37,639 nucleotides of DNA from Chloroflexota bacterium (GTDB lineage: Bacteria > Chloroflexota > UBA11872): positions 1 through 37,639 of the forward strand of contig JAPPKM010000074.1 of the NCBI GenBank assembly GCA_028874315.1. Direction: 5' to 3'. Within the stretch, counting starts at the first letter, position 1. Each line of letters starts with the position of its first letter. The position numbers were made by a program, and so were the translations under genes. The notes beneath the pieces are model-generated. The model was not told the origin of the DNA. It saw nothing but the letters and a program-made list of their open reading frames with translations, and did not search any database. Below, in pieces: positions 17,574 to 25,787 of the stretch.

Positions 17574-18806
17574 ATGTACGCCGTGTATATCGCGCCGTTT
17601 GGGTTCGCGCCGAAGAACACGACGGGTCGGCGCCTGATGCCGATGGCGCGCGCGGCGGCGGCGGTTGGGCACCGGGTGCGCGTGATCGTGCCGCCCTATG
17701 ACGACCCCGCCACCTACGGGCGCGAGTGGGAGGACGACGGCGTGGAAGTGATGTGCTTGCCACGTCCGAGGTTTGACGGCACGGCGCTGATTGGCGCTGC
17801 CTTGACCCAGTGGCGGCTGGCTCGGGCGGCGGCCGACCTGGTGGCTGCGTGGCGTCCCGACCTGGTGCATGTGTTCAAGCCGAAGGCAGTGTCGGGGCTG
17901 GCGCAAACCCTGGTCGCGCGGATGCGCGACCGACCGGCCATCGTGCTGGACCTGGACGACTGGGAGGGTCGCGAGGGCTGGAGCCGGAACGAGGATTACC
18001 CGCGACCTCTCGTGGAATTGTTCGAGATCCAGGAACGCCTGGGGATGCGGCGCTGCGATGCGTTCACGGCAGCCAGCCGACTGCTGGCCGATCGGGCGGG
18101 CGACGTCGCTCCCGACTGCCCGCGGTTGCATATACCGAACGGTTTTGATCCGGCGGCGTACGAAGCGTGGGAGTCTGATCGGGTGGGTAGCGCGTTCCGC
18201 CGGTCGCTGGGGATCGGAAGCCGGGAGCGCCTCATCCTGATCTACACGCGGTTCTTTGACTATGAGCTCGAGGACTGGGCCAGCGTGATTCGGACGATTG
18301 CGGCTAAGTCGGCGTCCGCGCGATTCCTGGTGCTGGGAGCTGGGAAGTTCGGGCAGGAGCGCGACCTGGCGGCGGACATGCGTGTGTCCGGCCTGGCCGA
18401 TCGGATGTCGTTTCTGGGATGGCTTCCGTTTGCGGACATACCGTCGGCGCTGGCGGCGGTGGATCTGGCCCTGATGCCGCTGGCCGACACGGTGGCCAAC
18501 CGGGCGAAGTGTTCGCCGCGGTATATCGACCTGATGTACGCCGGGGTTCCAGTGGTGACAACGCCGGTGGGCGAGGCGCTGACGTTCATCCGCGCCGACG
18601 AGACCGGGTTCGTGGCGGCGGATGCGTCTCCGAAGGCCGTGGCGGCGGCCGCGCTGCGCGCGCTGGCCAGTGACGAATCAGTGGACGTTACAAATCGGGC
18701 GCGCGCGCTGGCGGTCCAGGAGCTCGCGTGGGAGCAGCTGACCGAGCCGCTGTCGGGACTATACGAAGCCGCGGTGGCTCGTGCGGCGTCCCGACGCGGT
18801 GGCTAG
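17574..18806 (+). CDS. Glycosyltransferase, GT-B fold (GT1/GT4-like)
   Basis: A 410-aa protein. The N-terminal Rossmann half starts MYAVYIAPFGFAPKNTTGRR, a typical acceptor-side glycine/threonine loop, and contains PDLVHVFKPKAVSG. The C-terminal half has RLILIYTRFFDYE, VLGAGKFGQE, SFLGWLPFADIPSAL and the donor-binding region DLMYAGVPVVTTPVGEA, where the usual Glu is Asp. It should move a sugar from an activated nucleotide donor to a cytoplasmic-face acceptor. The ATG sits 4 nt after the YfhO-like stop; a longer frame start at 17481 would lie inside that gene. Its TAG stop overlaps the TAG stop of the convergent cdaR gene within the palindrome CTAG. Confidence 0.86.
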   Translation: MYAVYIAPFGFAPKNTTGRRLMPMARAAAAVGHRVRVIVPPYDDPATYGREWEDDGVEVMCLPRPRFDGTALIGAALTQWRLARAAADLVAAWRPDLVHVFKPKAVSGLAQTLVARMRDRPAIVLDLDDWEGREGWSRNEDYPRPLVELFEIQERLGMRRCDAFTAASRLLADRAGDVAPDCPRLHIPNGFDPAAYEAWESDRVGSAFRRSLGIGSRERLILIYTRFFDYELEDWASVIRTIAAKSASARFLVLGAGKFGQERDLAADMRVSGLADRMSFLGWLPFADIPSALAAVDLALMPLADTVANRAKCSPRYIDLMYAGVPVVTTPVGEALTFIRADETGFVAADASPKAVAAAALRALASDESVDVTNRARALAVQELAWEQLTEPLSGLYEAAVARAASRRGG

Positions 18807-20185
18807 TTAATCGGCGACGTTGTCCCTGGCGGCGTCCCTGCCGTGGGTGTGGGCCGAACGGTTGGCGTCGGCGTCGCGACCGCACCGCCGGGTCCAAGCA
18901 GCGGCCGGCTCTGCGGCGAGGGCGCCGCGCTGTCGTCAGGCAGCAACTCGACGGTCAGTACCGGCGGGGTGACCTGGGTGATGTCAAGGCCGGGTGGAAC
19001 GGTGATCACCGGACGAAGCTGATGTCGCCCGGGACTCAGATTGGCCACGTCGAGTTCAGCGACGACATCGCCAGCGCGCAGATCCTGCAAAGTCTCAACC
19101 GAGCCGCCGACGACGACCTGAACCGAGGCCTGGGAGACGGCGGCGGTCAGGTTAGGGTCGATATTGATTGCGACCACGGCCGCCTGGATGGTGGTGGTAT
19201 CGGCGAGTGGTTCCACCACGACGACAATGGCCGCCGTCGGCTCGTCACTTAACAGCCGGACGCCCACCGGGCTGTCGAACGCAACATCGCCTTCGACATC
19301 GCCGCGTGCGCCGTCAATATCGAGGGCGACGGTGCTAACGGCGCTCACTCGCTCGATGTCCTCGGGCTGCCCCTGGATTTCGACCGTGGTGGGGACCACG
19401 CTGATCTCGCGGACAAAGAAGCCGGGCGCGACGCTCCCCGATAGTTCGGCGAGAACCGGCACGCGCTTGCGACTGGTAATACGAGTGATCGGAACGCGAA
19501 CCTGCGCGGTCTGCGGGTCGAGACGGACGTTCTCGACTTCGTTGCCGCTGCGATCGGTCGGGACCAAAAGCGCCTGGGTTGAGACGTCGCTGGTGGCGCC
19601 TTGAAGGCTGAGATTCACAGTCACAGCGGCGACCTCGTCCACGTCGGAGGCCCCGCCGCTGACCTGGACGCTGGCGGGACTCGATTCGACGTTGTTGAGA
19701 TCGGCGCTGAAACCGACGGCCGGCGCGCTCTCGAGCCGGGCCGTGACTTCAAAGGCGCGCACCTCAAACGGGTCGATTTGCACGGTGACGGTTTCGGGCG
19801 TGACGCGGACAACTTCGGTCGCCGCGTCCGCGACGGCGACTTCGACGGGGACCTGGTGGACGCCGGAACCGATGCCGGCCAGGTTCACGCGCGCCGAGAA
19901 GTCACGTACCGTCAGGCGCCCCAGGTTCTCGCGGGGGCCGCCAACGGTCACTCGCACTGGCTGCATCGGGCTAGCCAACACGAGGCTGGGGCCGAGGTTG
20001 ACTTCGTCGACCTGGATATCGTCGTTAATCAGTTCCTGGGTGTTTGGATTGCGCTCGAGCGTCAACACCACCCAGACGAGTGCGGACAGCGACAGGGCGA
20101 CGAGAAAGCGGATGCCGAGCGTTCGAGTGAAGAAGCGGCGCGCGAGAATGATGCGCCGCGCCCGCCGGCGCTCGGCGACGTTCAC
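18803..20185 (-). CDS. cdaR: YbbR-domain protein, predicted regulator of CdaA
   Basis: A 460-aa protein. After a basic cytoplasmic start (MNVAERRRARRII) there is one membrane segment (about 24-44), then several YbbR repeats outside the cell, for example VRVTVGGPRENLGRL, VSARIEVQ-type strands and VPTTVEIQGQPEDIERV. The last 35 residues or so are Pro/Thr-rich. In Bacillota the YbbR protein CdaR binds and tunes the diadenylate cyclase CdaA. Here its GTG start overlaps the cdaA stop (GTGA), implying coupled translation and the same partnership. It is about the usual length plus the Pro/Thr tail, which could span or attach to the wall. It converges on the glycosyltransferase gene with a 4-bp overlap. 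Confidence 0.9.
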   Translation of the reverse strand: MNVAERRRARRIILARRFFTRTLGIRFLVALSLSALVWVVLTLERNPNTQELINDDIQVDEVNLGPSLVLASPMQPVRVTVGGPRENLGRLTVRDFSARVNLAGIGSGVHQVPVEVAVADAATEVVRVTPETVTVQIDPFEVRAFEVTARLESAPAVGFSADLNNVESSPASVQVSGGASDVDEVAAVTVNLSLQGATSDVSTQALLVPTDRSGNEVENVRLDPQTAQVRVPITRITSRKRVPVLAELSGSVAPGFFVREISVVPTTVEIQGQPEDIERVSAVSTVALDIDGARGDVEGDVAFDSPVGVRLLSDEPTAAIVVVVEPLADTTTIQAAVVAINIDPNLTAAVSQASVQVVVGGSVETLQDLRAGDVVAELDVANLSPGRHQLRPVITVPPGLDITQVTPPVLTVELLPDDSAAPSPQSRPLLGPGGAVATPTPTVRPTPTAGTPPGTTSPIN

Positions 20186-21015
20186 CTACTGCGCGAGATC
20201 CAGGCGGGGAGGCCCTGCAGGCCCGCACCGCGCGTCTGCACGCGAAATGCGGTTTCGAGCCGGCGTCGCAACTGGTCCGGCGTGAGATGACGTTCCAGGC
20301 GCCCGTCCATAGCCATTGAGATTCCGCCGGTTTCCTCGGAGATGATCACGGCAACGGCGTCCGTGGCTTCCGTTATGCCAAGACCGGCGCGATGCCGAGT
20401 GCCCACATGATCCTGGGGCCCCAGCTCATCGCTGAGCGGGAGCATGACGTGCGCGGCGACGACTTCGGTGCCGTTGACCAGAATCGCACCATCGTGCAGT
20501 TCCGAGCCAGGATGAAAGACGGTGACGAGCAGATTGCGCGAAAGGCTGGCTTCCAGGCGCGTGCCGGTGCTGGCGAATTCGTCCAGACCGCCCTGGCGCT
20601 GTACCACGATGAGGGCGCCCCAGAGCCGGGCCGAAAGTTCCTCGGCCGAGCCAACCACGGCGCCGATCATTTGCTGCGTCTGCTCAGGCGTCACCAGTCC
20701 GAACGGATGCGCCACGAGCGTCCCGGTACGGCCGACGCGCTCCAGCAGGCGCCGTAACTCGGGCTGAAAAACCACGATCAAGGCAAACGTTGCCACCAAC
20801 AGACCCTGGTCCAATATCCAGTTGATGAGTTCAAGCTGGAGTACACGGCCAATGACGAAGAGACCGACGGCGACGACCAGCAGGCCGCGAAGCAGCTGAT
20901 CAGCCTGAGTGCCTCGGATCAGCGAGAGAACGGCATTGAACAGGAGGGCGACGAGCAAAATCTGAATCGCGGCGCCAAAGTCGAACTCACCTGCAAGGTA
21001 TTCAAGCTGTTCCAC
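20182..21015 (-). CDS. cdaA: Diadenylate cyclase CdaA (DisA_N domain)
   Basis: A 277-aa membrane enzyme that joins two ATP into c-di-AMP. Three N-terminal membrane segments (about 14-34, 39-58, 65-83) are followed by the DAC domain with the catalytic DGA (175-177, in SELHDGAILV), the ATP-binding GTRHRAG (205-211) and SEETG (226-230). All key residues are intact. The GTG start has no clear Shine-Dalgarno and lies 41 bp after the argF stop. The downstream cdaR start overlaps its stop. No glmM, the usual third partner, is in the window; argF takes the upstream place instead. C-di-AMP controls osmolyte, potassium and wall homeostasis in the bacteria studied. Confidence 0.96.
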   Translation of the reverse strand: MEQLEYLAGEFDFGAAIQILLVALLFNAVLSLIRGTQADQLLRGLLVVAVGLFVIGRVLQLELINWILDQGLLVATFALIVVFQPELRRLLERVGRTGTLVAHPFGLVTPEQTQQMIGAVVGSAEELSARLWGALIVVQRQGGLDEFASTGTRLEASLSRNLLVTVFHPGSELHDGAILVNGTEVVAAHVMLPLSDELGPQDHVGTRHRAGLGITEATDAVAVIISEETGGISMAMDGRLERHLTPDQLRRRLETAFRVQTRGAGLQGLPAWISRSR

Positions 21016-21056
21016 GGGAGCCGCTTATCGTCGCCGCCGACGGTTATTCAGTCTAC

Positions 21057-22037
21057 CTACGCTCCAAGCTCGTCGAACGCGGCGTCGCCGCGCATGGTCG
21101 CCACGAGCAGCGCCTTCTGGGTGTGCAGGCGATTCTCGGCTTGATCGAAGACGACCGACTGCGGGCCATCCAGGACGGCGTCCGTGACCTCCTCACCGCG
21201 ATGGGCGGGGAGACAGTGAAGGAATACCGCGTTGGGAGCCGCAACCGACATCATGTCGTCGTCGACGCGGTAGGAGGCAAAGACCTCCCGGCGTTGGGCG
21301 GCCTCGTCTTCCAGCCCCATGCTGACCCAGGCGTCGGTGTAGACCACTTCGGCACCTTCCACGGCGGCTGCCGGGTCGTTTCCGATTTCGATGCTGCCTC
21401 CGCCGTCTTCGGCAATCTCCTGGGCTCGCTCCAGGATGTCGTCATCGGGCTCGTAGCCGACGGGTGAGGCCACGCGGACGTTCATGCCCGTGAGGGCGCC
21501 GCCAAAGAGCAGCGAGTTGCAGACGTTGAATCCGTCGCCGACGTACGCCAGTCGGCGGCCGGCCAGATTACCCAGGTGCTCCCTGACCGTCAGCAGGTCC
21601 GCCAGGGCCTGGCAGGGGTGCGTCAGATCGCTGAGGCCGTTGATCACGGGGATATCGGCCCAGGCGGCCAACTCTTCCAACGTGCTGTGGGCATACACGC
21701 GTGCCATCAGGGCGTCAACCCAGCGTTCAAGGTTGCGCGCGATGTCGGGGATTGACTCGCGCACGCCGATCTGGGTGTGTTCATTCATCAGGTCGACCGC
21801 AAAGCCCCCGAGCTGGGACATGCCAACCATGAAGGTCGTGCGGGTGCGCAATGAGGCCTTCTCAAAGAGCATCGCCAGGCTGAGGCCGGACAGCAGCGGA
21901 TGCGGCTGGCCCTCGGCCTGCCATTCCTTCAGCTGGGCGGCGCGATCGAGCAGGCAGCGGAGCTGGTCGGGCGACAGGTCAGCAAGGCTGAGAAAGTCGC
22001 GTCCGAGCAGGTCGGTGCCGGCGGTTTGCGTGGTCAA
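21057..22037 (-). CDS. argF: Ornithine carbamoyltransferase
   Basis: A 326-aa enzyme that makes citrulline from ornithine and carbamoyl phosphate in arginine synthesis. The carbamoyl-phosphate site is S62-L-R-T-R66, a common variant of STRTR, with H140-P-C-Q143. The ornithine site is D235-AWV-SMG (239-241) and HCLPAHRG (274-281), which separates it from aspartate carbamoyltransferase. The TTG start (22037) overlaps the TGA stop of the SpoIID-like gene, reading TTGA, so translation may be coupled. No other arginine gene is in the window; the neighbours are wall and c-di-AMP genes, which is an unusual context. Confidence 0.95.
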   Translation of the reverse strand: MTTQTAGTDLLGRDFLSLADLSPDQLRCLLDRAAQLKEWQAEGQPHPLLSGLSLAMLFEKASLRTRTTFMVGMSQLGGFAVDLMNEHTQIGVRESIPDIARNLERWVDALMARVYAHSTLEELAAWADIPVINGLSDLTHPCQALADLLTVREHLGNLAGRRLAYVGDGFNVCNSLLFGGALTGMNVRVASPVGYEPDDDILERAQEIAEDGGGSIEIGNDPAAAVEGAEVVYTDAWVSMGLEDEAAQRREVFASYRVDDDMMSVAAPNAVFLHCLPAHRGEEVTDAVLDGPQSVVFDQAENRLHTQKALLVATMRGDAAFDELGA

Positions 22038-23863
22038 TAGACGTGCTCGAAATCCACGCCGGTGTAGTAGGACGCCAGTATCTGCTCACCATTGGCGCCG
22101 GCGGCGGCCATGGCGTTGGCGCTGCGCAGCGGAAGCCCGATGCCGTGGCCCAGCAAGGTCTGGCCCCGGCTGTAGGGGTCGTCAACCGCTACGGCCCAAG
22201 GTTTGAGCTGGCCGCCCCACTGCGTATGCCAACTACGGGTGCGGCCGTCGGCGCGTGAGAAGTACACGGCGTGAATGGTACGTCCCTCGTAGGTGAGAAC
22301 ACAGCCCCTGGTGTCGTGGATAGCCTCGCGCAGACGGGTTCCCGAAAGTTCGCGGGCGTAGCCGTGGTAGACCTGATCGCGGGTGTACAGCGTGGGCGTG
22401 TGCCGGGTGGAGGCTGCGACGTCGAAAAGGTTGTTGCGAGCGCGACGCTCAGCGCGAACGGTGTAGGCATAGGTGCGAAACGCGATAGCCGACGCGCGCA
22501 GCGCTTCCCAGGGGATCGTGTCGTTTTGCTCCACGAGGCCGGACAGGTAGTCGTCCATGGGCAACGTGTTGACAAGCCAGGCGCTCTGGTAGCTGGGCAG
22601 CCAGGCGAACTCCATGGTCCCCCGATAGGTTCGCTGTGGGGCCGTTTCCTCGAGCCGCAGCAGTGATTCCTCGATGGGATCGATCAACACCTTCCCGGCG
22701 GTCGCAAGCCGGGTGCCATCGGGGAGGTCGACCAAATGGCGTTCATTCGGGATGTCGCGCCGGATGACCGCGCGCTCGTCCGCGCCAAGTTGCCCGAGCA
22801 CGGTCCCGCCCTCGTCGCTGATCGCCAGCCCCGCCGTCGAGAAAATGGTGGCCCGATCGACGCCCGGGTTGTCGTCGCTGATGTCAAGGAGTCCGACCCT
22901 GATGTCCGGCGTGTCCAGTCGCACTGGCGCGTCAACGATTGGTGCGCGCACGGCCCGGGAGGAGAACCACTCACCGCCGATTTGCAGGTCCGGCTGGATT
23001 CGAAAGGGCCCGGGGACCGTCGGCATTTGCACGGCAATGTCGACGGTTATGGAGCCGCCAGGCGCCACGTCGTCGGTTAGCGACAGCGGGTTTGGCGTGG
23101 CGCGAGCGCTCGGATTGTGCGAGTCGGCCCAGCGAACGCCCACGGTGACGGCATCGTCGCCCGAAGCCGCCCAGGTGTCATCGCCGGTGTTCGCTACGGC
23201 GACCCTGAGCGACGTTGCGGCGCTCGGCGATTGTGGGGCGATGGGATCTACGGTGTAGCTGGCGTCAAGTCCGTCCGAGAGTGACGCGAGGTATTGGCTT
23301 CCCAGGGGTTCGATCTGGATGGGGACGTCGCGCGTGGCGAGATAGCTCAATTTCCCGCGCTGAAAGAACTGGGCCGTGATTCCCCCGACCTCAGGCACTT
23401 CCTCGGAGATTGGCAGACCGAGCAGTTCGGCGCGGCCCAGGCGCTTCCAGAGTTCCAGAAAGCCGAAGCGGACCGAATGGCGCGTCTGCCAGATGTATTC
23501 CACGGTCGGCTCGCTGCGAAACGGCGCGATCTGGCGAAAGTAGCGGCCGCCCGAGGCTAGTTCGCCGAGCAGGGCGGGCTGCACCTCGTATGTCGTGCCG
23601 GCGTTCTCCGGCCAGGCTTCCAGCAGGAAGTTGGCGAAGAGTTGGGCTGAGCGACCGTTGCGCTCGAAACGCTCCGAGAGAGGATTGCCGACAACCTTGA
23701 CTCCGCCTACGCGATCGACGAAGTCGGTGAAGAGCGGATCGATGGCGGCGTCCGTCGCGGCCGTGATCTCGGCGAGGACGCGAGCAGCCGGCGCCGCAAC
23801 CATGCCAGCGGTACCAAGGGCAGCCGCTCGGCCGAGGGTTCGTCGTGATAACTGTCGAGGCAT
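22034..23863 (-). CDS. Tat-exported SpoIID/LytB-domain protein
   Basis: A 609-aa protein. The N-terminus has a twin-arginine motif (SRRTLGRAAALG) and an Ala-rich hydrophobic stretch ending near APAARVLA, so export by Tat is likely. A middle part (about 200-310) contains Ig-like strands such as VAVANTGDDTWAASGDD. The C-terminal SpoIID domain has LSGLVEQNDTIPWEALRASA, where the Glu of LVEQ aligns with the catalytic Glu of the lytic transglycosylase SpoIID, then AFRTYAY, and ends with GHGIGLPLRSANAMAAAG and YYTGVDFEHV. It probably cuts or binds glycan strands; no sporulation genes are nearby, so a wall-remodelling role is more likely. The ATG lacks a Shine-Dalgarno. Confidence 0.85.
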   Translation of the reverse strand: MPRQLSRRTLGRAAALGTAGMVAAPAARVLAEITAATDAAIDPLFTDFVDRVGGVKVVGNPLSERFERNGRSAQLFANFLLEAWPENAGTTYEVQPALLGELASGGRYFRQIAPFRSEPTVEYIWQTRHSVRFGFLELWKRLGRAELLGLPISEEVPEVGGITAQFFQRGKLSYLATRDVPIQIEPLGSQYLASLSDGLDASYTVDPIAPQSPSAATSLRVAVANTGDDTWAASGDDAVTVGVRWADSHNPSARATPNPLSLTDDVAPGGSITVDIAVQMPTVPGPFRIQPDLQIGGEWFSSRAVRAPIVDAPVRLDTPDIRVGLLDISDDNPGVDRATIFSTAGLAISDEGGTVLGQLGADERAVIRRDIPNERHLVDLPDGTRLATAGKVLIDPIEESLLRLEETAPQRTYRGTMEFAWLPSYQSAWLVNTLPMDDYLSGLVEQNDTIPWEALRASAIAFRTYAYTVRAERRARNNLFDVAASTRHTPTLYTRDQVYHGYARELSGTRLREAIHDTRGCVLTYEGRTIHAVYFSRADGRTRSWHTQWGGQLKPWAVAVDDPYSRGQTLLGHGIGLPLRSANAMAAAGANGEQILASYYTGVDFEHVY

Positions 23864-24016
23864 AGGGGACTAGCGTAACGGGAAAATGGGACGTTTGGGG
23901 TTACAAAGCTCACGTTTGGAGATGAGCTTTCTGATAGTCACGGCAATCCTCGGGGTGGGTCAGGGCGCATGCCGCTGCGCGCCGATTGCCAGGCATAACG
24001 CGGGCATACTGGCGAC

Positions 24017-25198
24017 GTGACGCCGAATCCCAGTTCTCGCATCTATCTCGATTACGCCGCCACCACGCCGCTGGATCCTGCGGTGTTTGACGTCATGCGG
24101 CCGTACCTGTGGGCTGAACCGGGCAATCCATCGAGCCTGCATGGGGCCGGGCGACGCGCGCGGGAGGCCGTGGACACTGCGCGTGAGCAGGTAGCCGGCG
24201 TCCTGGGCTGCAAGCCCGGCGAGTTGGTCTTCACCAGCGGCGGAACCGAGGCGGACAACCTGGCCGTGATCGGGGTCGCCCAGGGGGAGGCGGCCCGTGG
24301 CCGTCACGTGGTGACTACGGCGATCGAGCACCACGCCGTGCTGTTTGCCGCCCGCTCGTTGCGAGCCGACGGATTTGACGTCACCGAGCTTGGGGTTGAT
24401 GCGGAGGGACGTGTCGATCCGGCCGATCTGGAGTCGGCGGTTCGTCCAGACACGGTGCTCGTGAGCATCGGGCTGGCGAACAACGAGATCGGGACCATCC
24501 AGGACATTCCAACCCTTGCGCGGATCGCGCACGAGGCGGGTGCGCGTGTACACACGGACGCGGTGCAGGCGGCTGGTCAACTCGACATAAATGTTGATCT
24601 GCTCGACGTCGACCTGTTAAGTTTGTCCGCGCACAAGCTCTACGGCCCCAAGGGGACCGGCGCGTTGTTCGTGCGCGAGGGCGTGAACGTGGAGCGACGG
24701 GCTTTTGGCGGGGCGCAGGAACGTGACCGCCGGGCGGGGACCGAGAACGTGCCGGCAATCGTTGGGCTGGGCGAGGCGCTGGCGCGTGCCGAGGCTGCAC
24801 GAGAACGACGCACAACGCACCTGCGCTCGCTGAGCACCGCGCTCATCGAGCACGTGACGGCCGGGTGCTCGGAGGTTCGTCTGACGGGCGCGTCCGAGCG
24901 GCGCCTGCCAGCGTTTGCACCTTTTGCGTTCGGGGATGTCGATGCCGAGTCGCTGCTTATTCGACTGGATCTCGCGGGGATTGCCGTGTCCACCGGGGCG
25001 GCCTGTACGTCGGGCTCGCTGGAACCGTCGCACGTGATCGAAGCCCTGGGATTGCCGGAGAGGTTTCGGCGCGGCTCCCTGCGCTGCACCGTCGGTCGGG
25101 AAACGACAATGGCAGAGGTTTCGGAGGCCGGCGAGGCGATCACTCGGCACATACGGGCGGTGCGAACTGTACCGCCGGCACCGACAGGAGTCAGCTAG
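24017..25198 (+). CDS. iscS: Cysteine desulfurase (IscS/NifS class)
   Basis: A 393-aa PLP enzyme that takes sulfur from cysteine for Fe-S clusters or tRNA thiolation. It starts IYLDYAATTPLD, has FTSGGTEADN, the PLP-stacking His in AIEHHAVL (H105), PLP lysine K207 in SAHKLYGPKG and the catalytic C330 in STGAACTSGSLEPSHV. The long active-site loop around C330 fits the IscS/NifS group, not SufS. GTG 24017 has no Shine-Dalgarno; a CATACT hexamer ends 6 nt before it. In many genomes trmU/mnmA lies next to this gene before alaS; here two small membrane proteins occupy that place. Confidence 0.95.
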   Translation: MTPNPSSRIYLDYAATTPLDPAVFDVMRPYLWAEPGNPSSLHGAGRRAREAVDTAREQVAGVLGCKPGELVFTSGGTEADNLAVIGVAQGEAARGRHVVTTAIEHHAVLFAARSLRADGFDVTELGVDAEGRVDPADLESAVRPDTVLVSIGLANNEIGTIQDIPTLARIAHEAGARVHTDAVQAAGQLDINVDLLDVDLLSLSAHKLYGPKGTGALFVREGVNVERRAFGGAQERDRRAGTENVPAIVGLGEALARAEAARERRTTHLRSLSTALIEHVTAGCSEVRLTGASERRLPAFAPFAFGDVDAESLLIRLDLAGIAVSTGAACTSGSLEPSHVIEALGLPERFRRGSLRCTVGRETTMAEVSEAGEAITRHIRAVRTVPPAPTGVS

Positions 25199-25200
25199 GC

Positions 25201-25467
25201 ATGGATGTGCTTGTTGAGATTCCGCCGTCCGTCTACCTGGGGTTGCTGTTGGCGACCTTTGTGAGCTTTACGTTTCACGCGGTCGTGGGTCGGCGCCAGA
25301 ATTCCGGGTTCTTTTACTTGCCGTTTGGCGTTGCCGGATTCACGGGAGGCGCGCTGGCCGCCGGGGCGATTGGCGCGACCTACATGGCGCTTGGCGGGCT
25401 GCCGATACTCGGGGCGTTCGTGGGGTGCGTGGTGGGTTTGCTGATTGCGCACCTCGTGCTGACGTAA
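25201..25467 (+). CDS. Small polytopic membrane protein, 88 aa, unknown function
   Basis: An 88-aa hydrophobic protein with about three membrane segments (10-29, about 36-58 and 63-87). A short polar loop, VVGRRQNSGFF, joins the first two. The middle segment is rich in small residues (GVAGFTGGALAAGAIGA), like glycine-zipper helices. There are no Cys pairs and no recognised domain. ATG 25201 lies 2 nt after the cysteine desulfurase stop and has AGGAG about 10 nt upstream, so the gene is real and probably co-transcribed with the desulfurase. Confidence 0.72.
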   Translation: MDVLVEIPPSVYLGLLLATFVSFTFHAVVGRRQNSGFFYLPFGVAGFTGGALAAGAIGATYMALGGLPILGAFVGCVVGLLIAHLVLT

Positions 25468-25499
25468 ATTTGCCATCCGGTTGCGGCGCGGTGGTGCGG

Positions 25500-25530
25500 T
25501 TGATGTCGATTCGCCGCCGAATTCTGTGCT
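25500..25530 (+). promoter_or_regulatory. Weak candidate promoter ahead of the 36-aa gene
   Basis: A -35-like TTGATG (25500-25505) is followed 19 bp later by TGTGCT (25525-25530), just upstream of a 5-bp hairpin GTGCT/AGCAC with a T-rich loop. The start of transcription would be about 30 nt before the small ORF at 25570. The -10 match is poor. Confidence 0.22.
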
Positions 25531-25569
25531 AGCTTTTTCAAGCACGACAGCTTCCCCGGGAGTCGGGCG

Positions 25570-25680
25570 ATGGTAGTCCGGCTCGCCGAGCTGATCCTGG
25601 GATTTTCGATCGGATTGGTGGCGGGACTCGCGCTCAGCGTGATGCGTCCCGAAGCCGAGCAACCAATGGAGGACCTCTGA
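25570..25680 (+). CDS. 36-aa single-pass membrane protein, unknown function
   Basis: A short open frame starting MVVRLAELILGFSIGLVAG and ending EAEQPMEDL before TGA. GGGAG lies 7 nt before the ATG, an ideal Shine-Dalgarno. Residues 4-24 form one membrane segment with small residues spaced four apart (GFSIGLVAGLALS), as in glycine-zipper or YtxH-like helices; a short acidic tail follows. It lies alone between the 88-aa membrane gene and alaS and is too short for standard gene callers. The Shine-Dalgarno, the clean transmembrane pattern and the polar tail argue that it is a real gene; function unknown. Confidence 0.6.
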   Translation: MVVRLAELILGFSIGLVAGLALSVMRPEAEQPMEDL

Positions 25681-25758
25681 TAGCGCAGGCATAGCCCACG
25701 GCTCGCACATTCTCTAAGGCTGATCGGGAGGCAGCTTCCGTCGGTCTTTCTTTGTTTT

Positions 25759-25773
25759 GCGGGCCTGGCCCGC
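25759..25773 (+). other. GC-rich hairpin in the alaS leader
   Basis: A perfect 6-bp stem GCGGGC/GCCCGC encloses a 3-nt loop and lies 14 nt before the alaS start. The T-rich stretch is before the stem, not after it, so this is not an intrinsic terminator for plus-strand transcripts. It may only affect ribosome access; there is no sign of a T-box. Confidence 0.35.
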
Positions 25774-25787
25774 CTGGGGACCACCCG

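Noticed and set aside
25681-25787. A T-box or attenuator before alaS
   Set aside because: The leader is short, has no T-box core, and its one hairpin has T residues on the wrong side for an intrinsic terminator.
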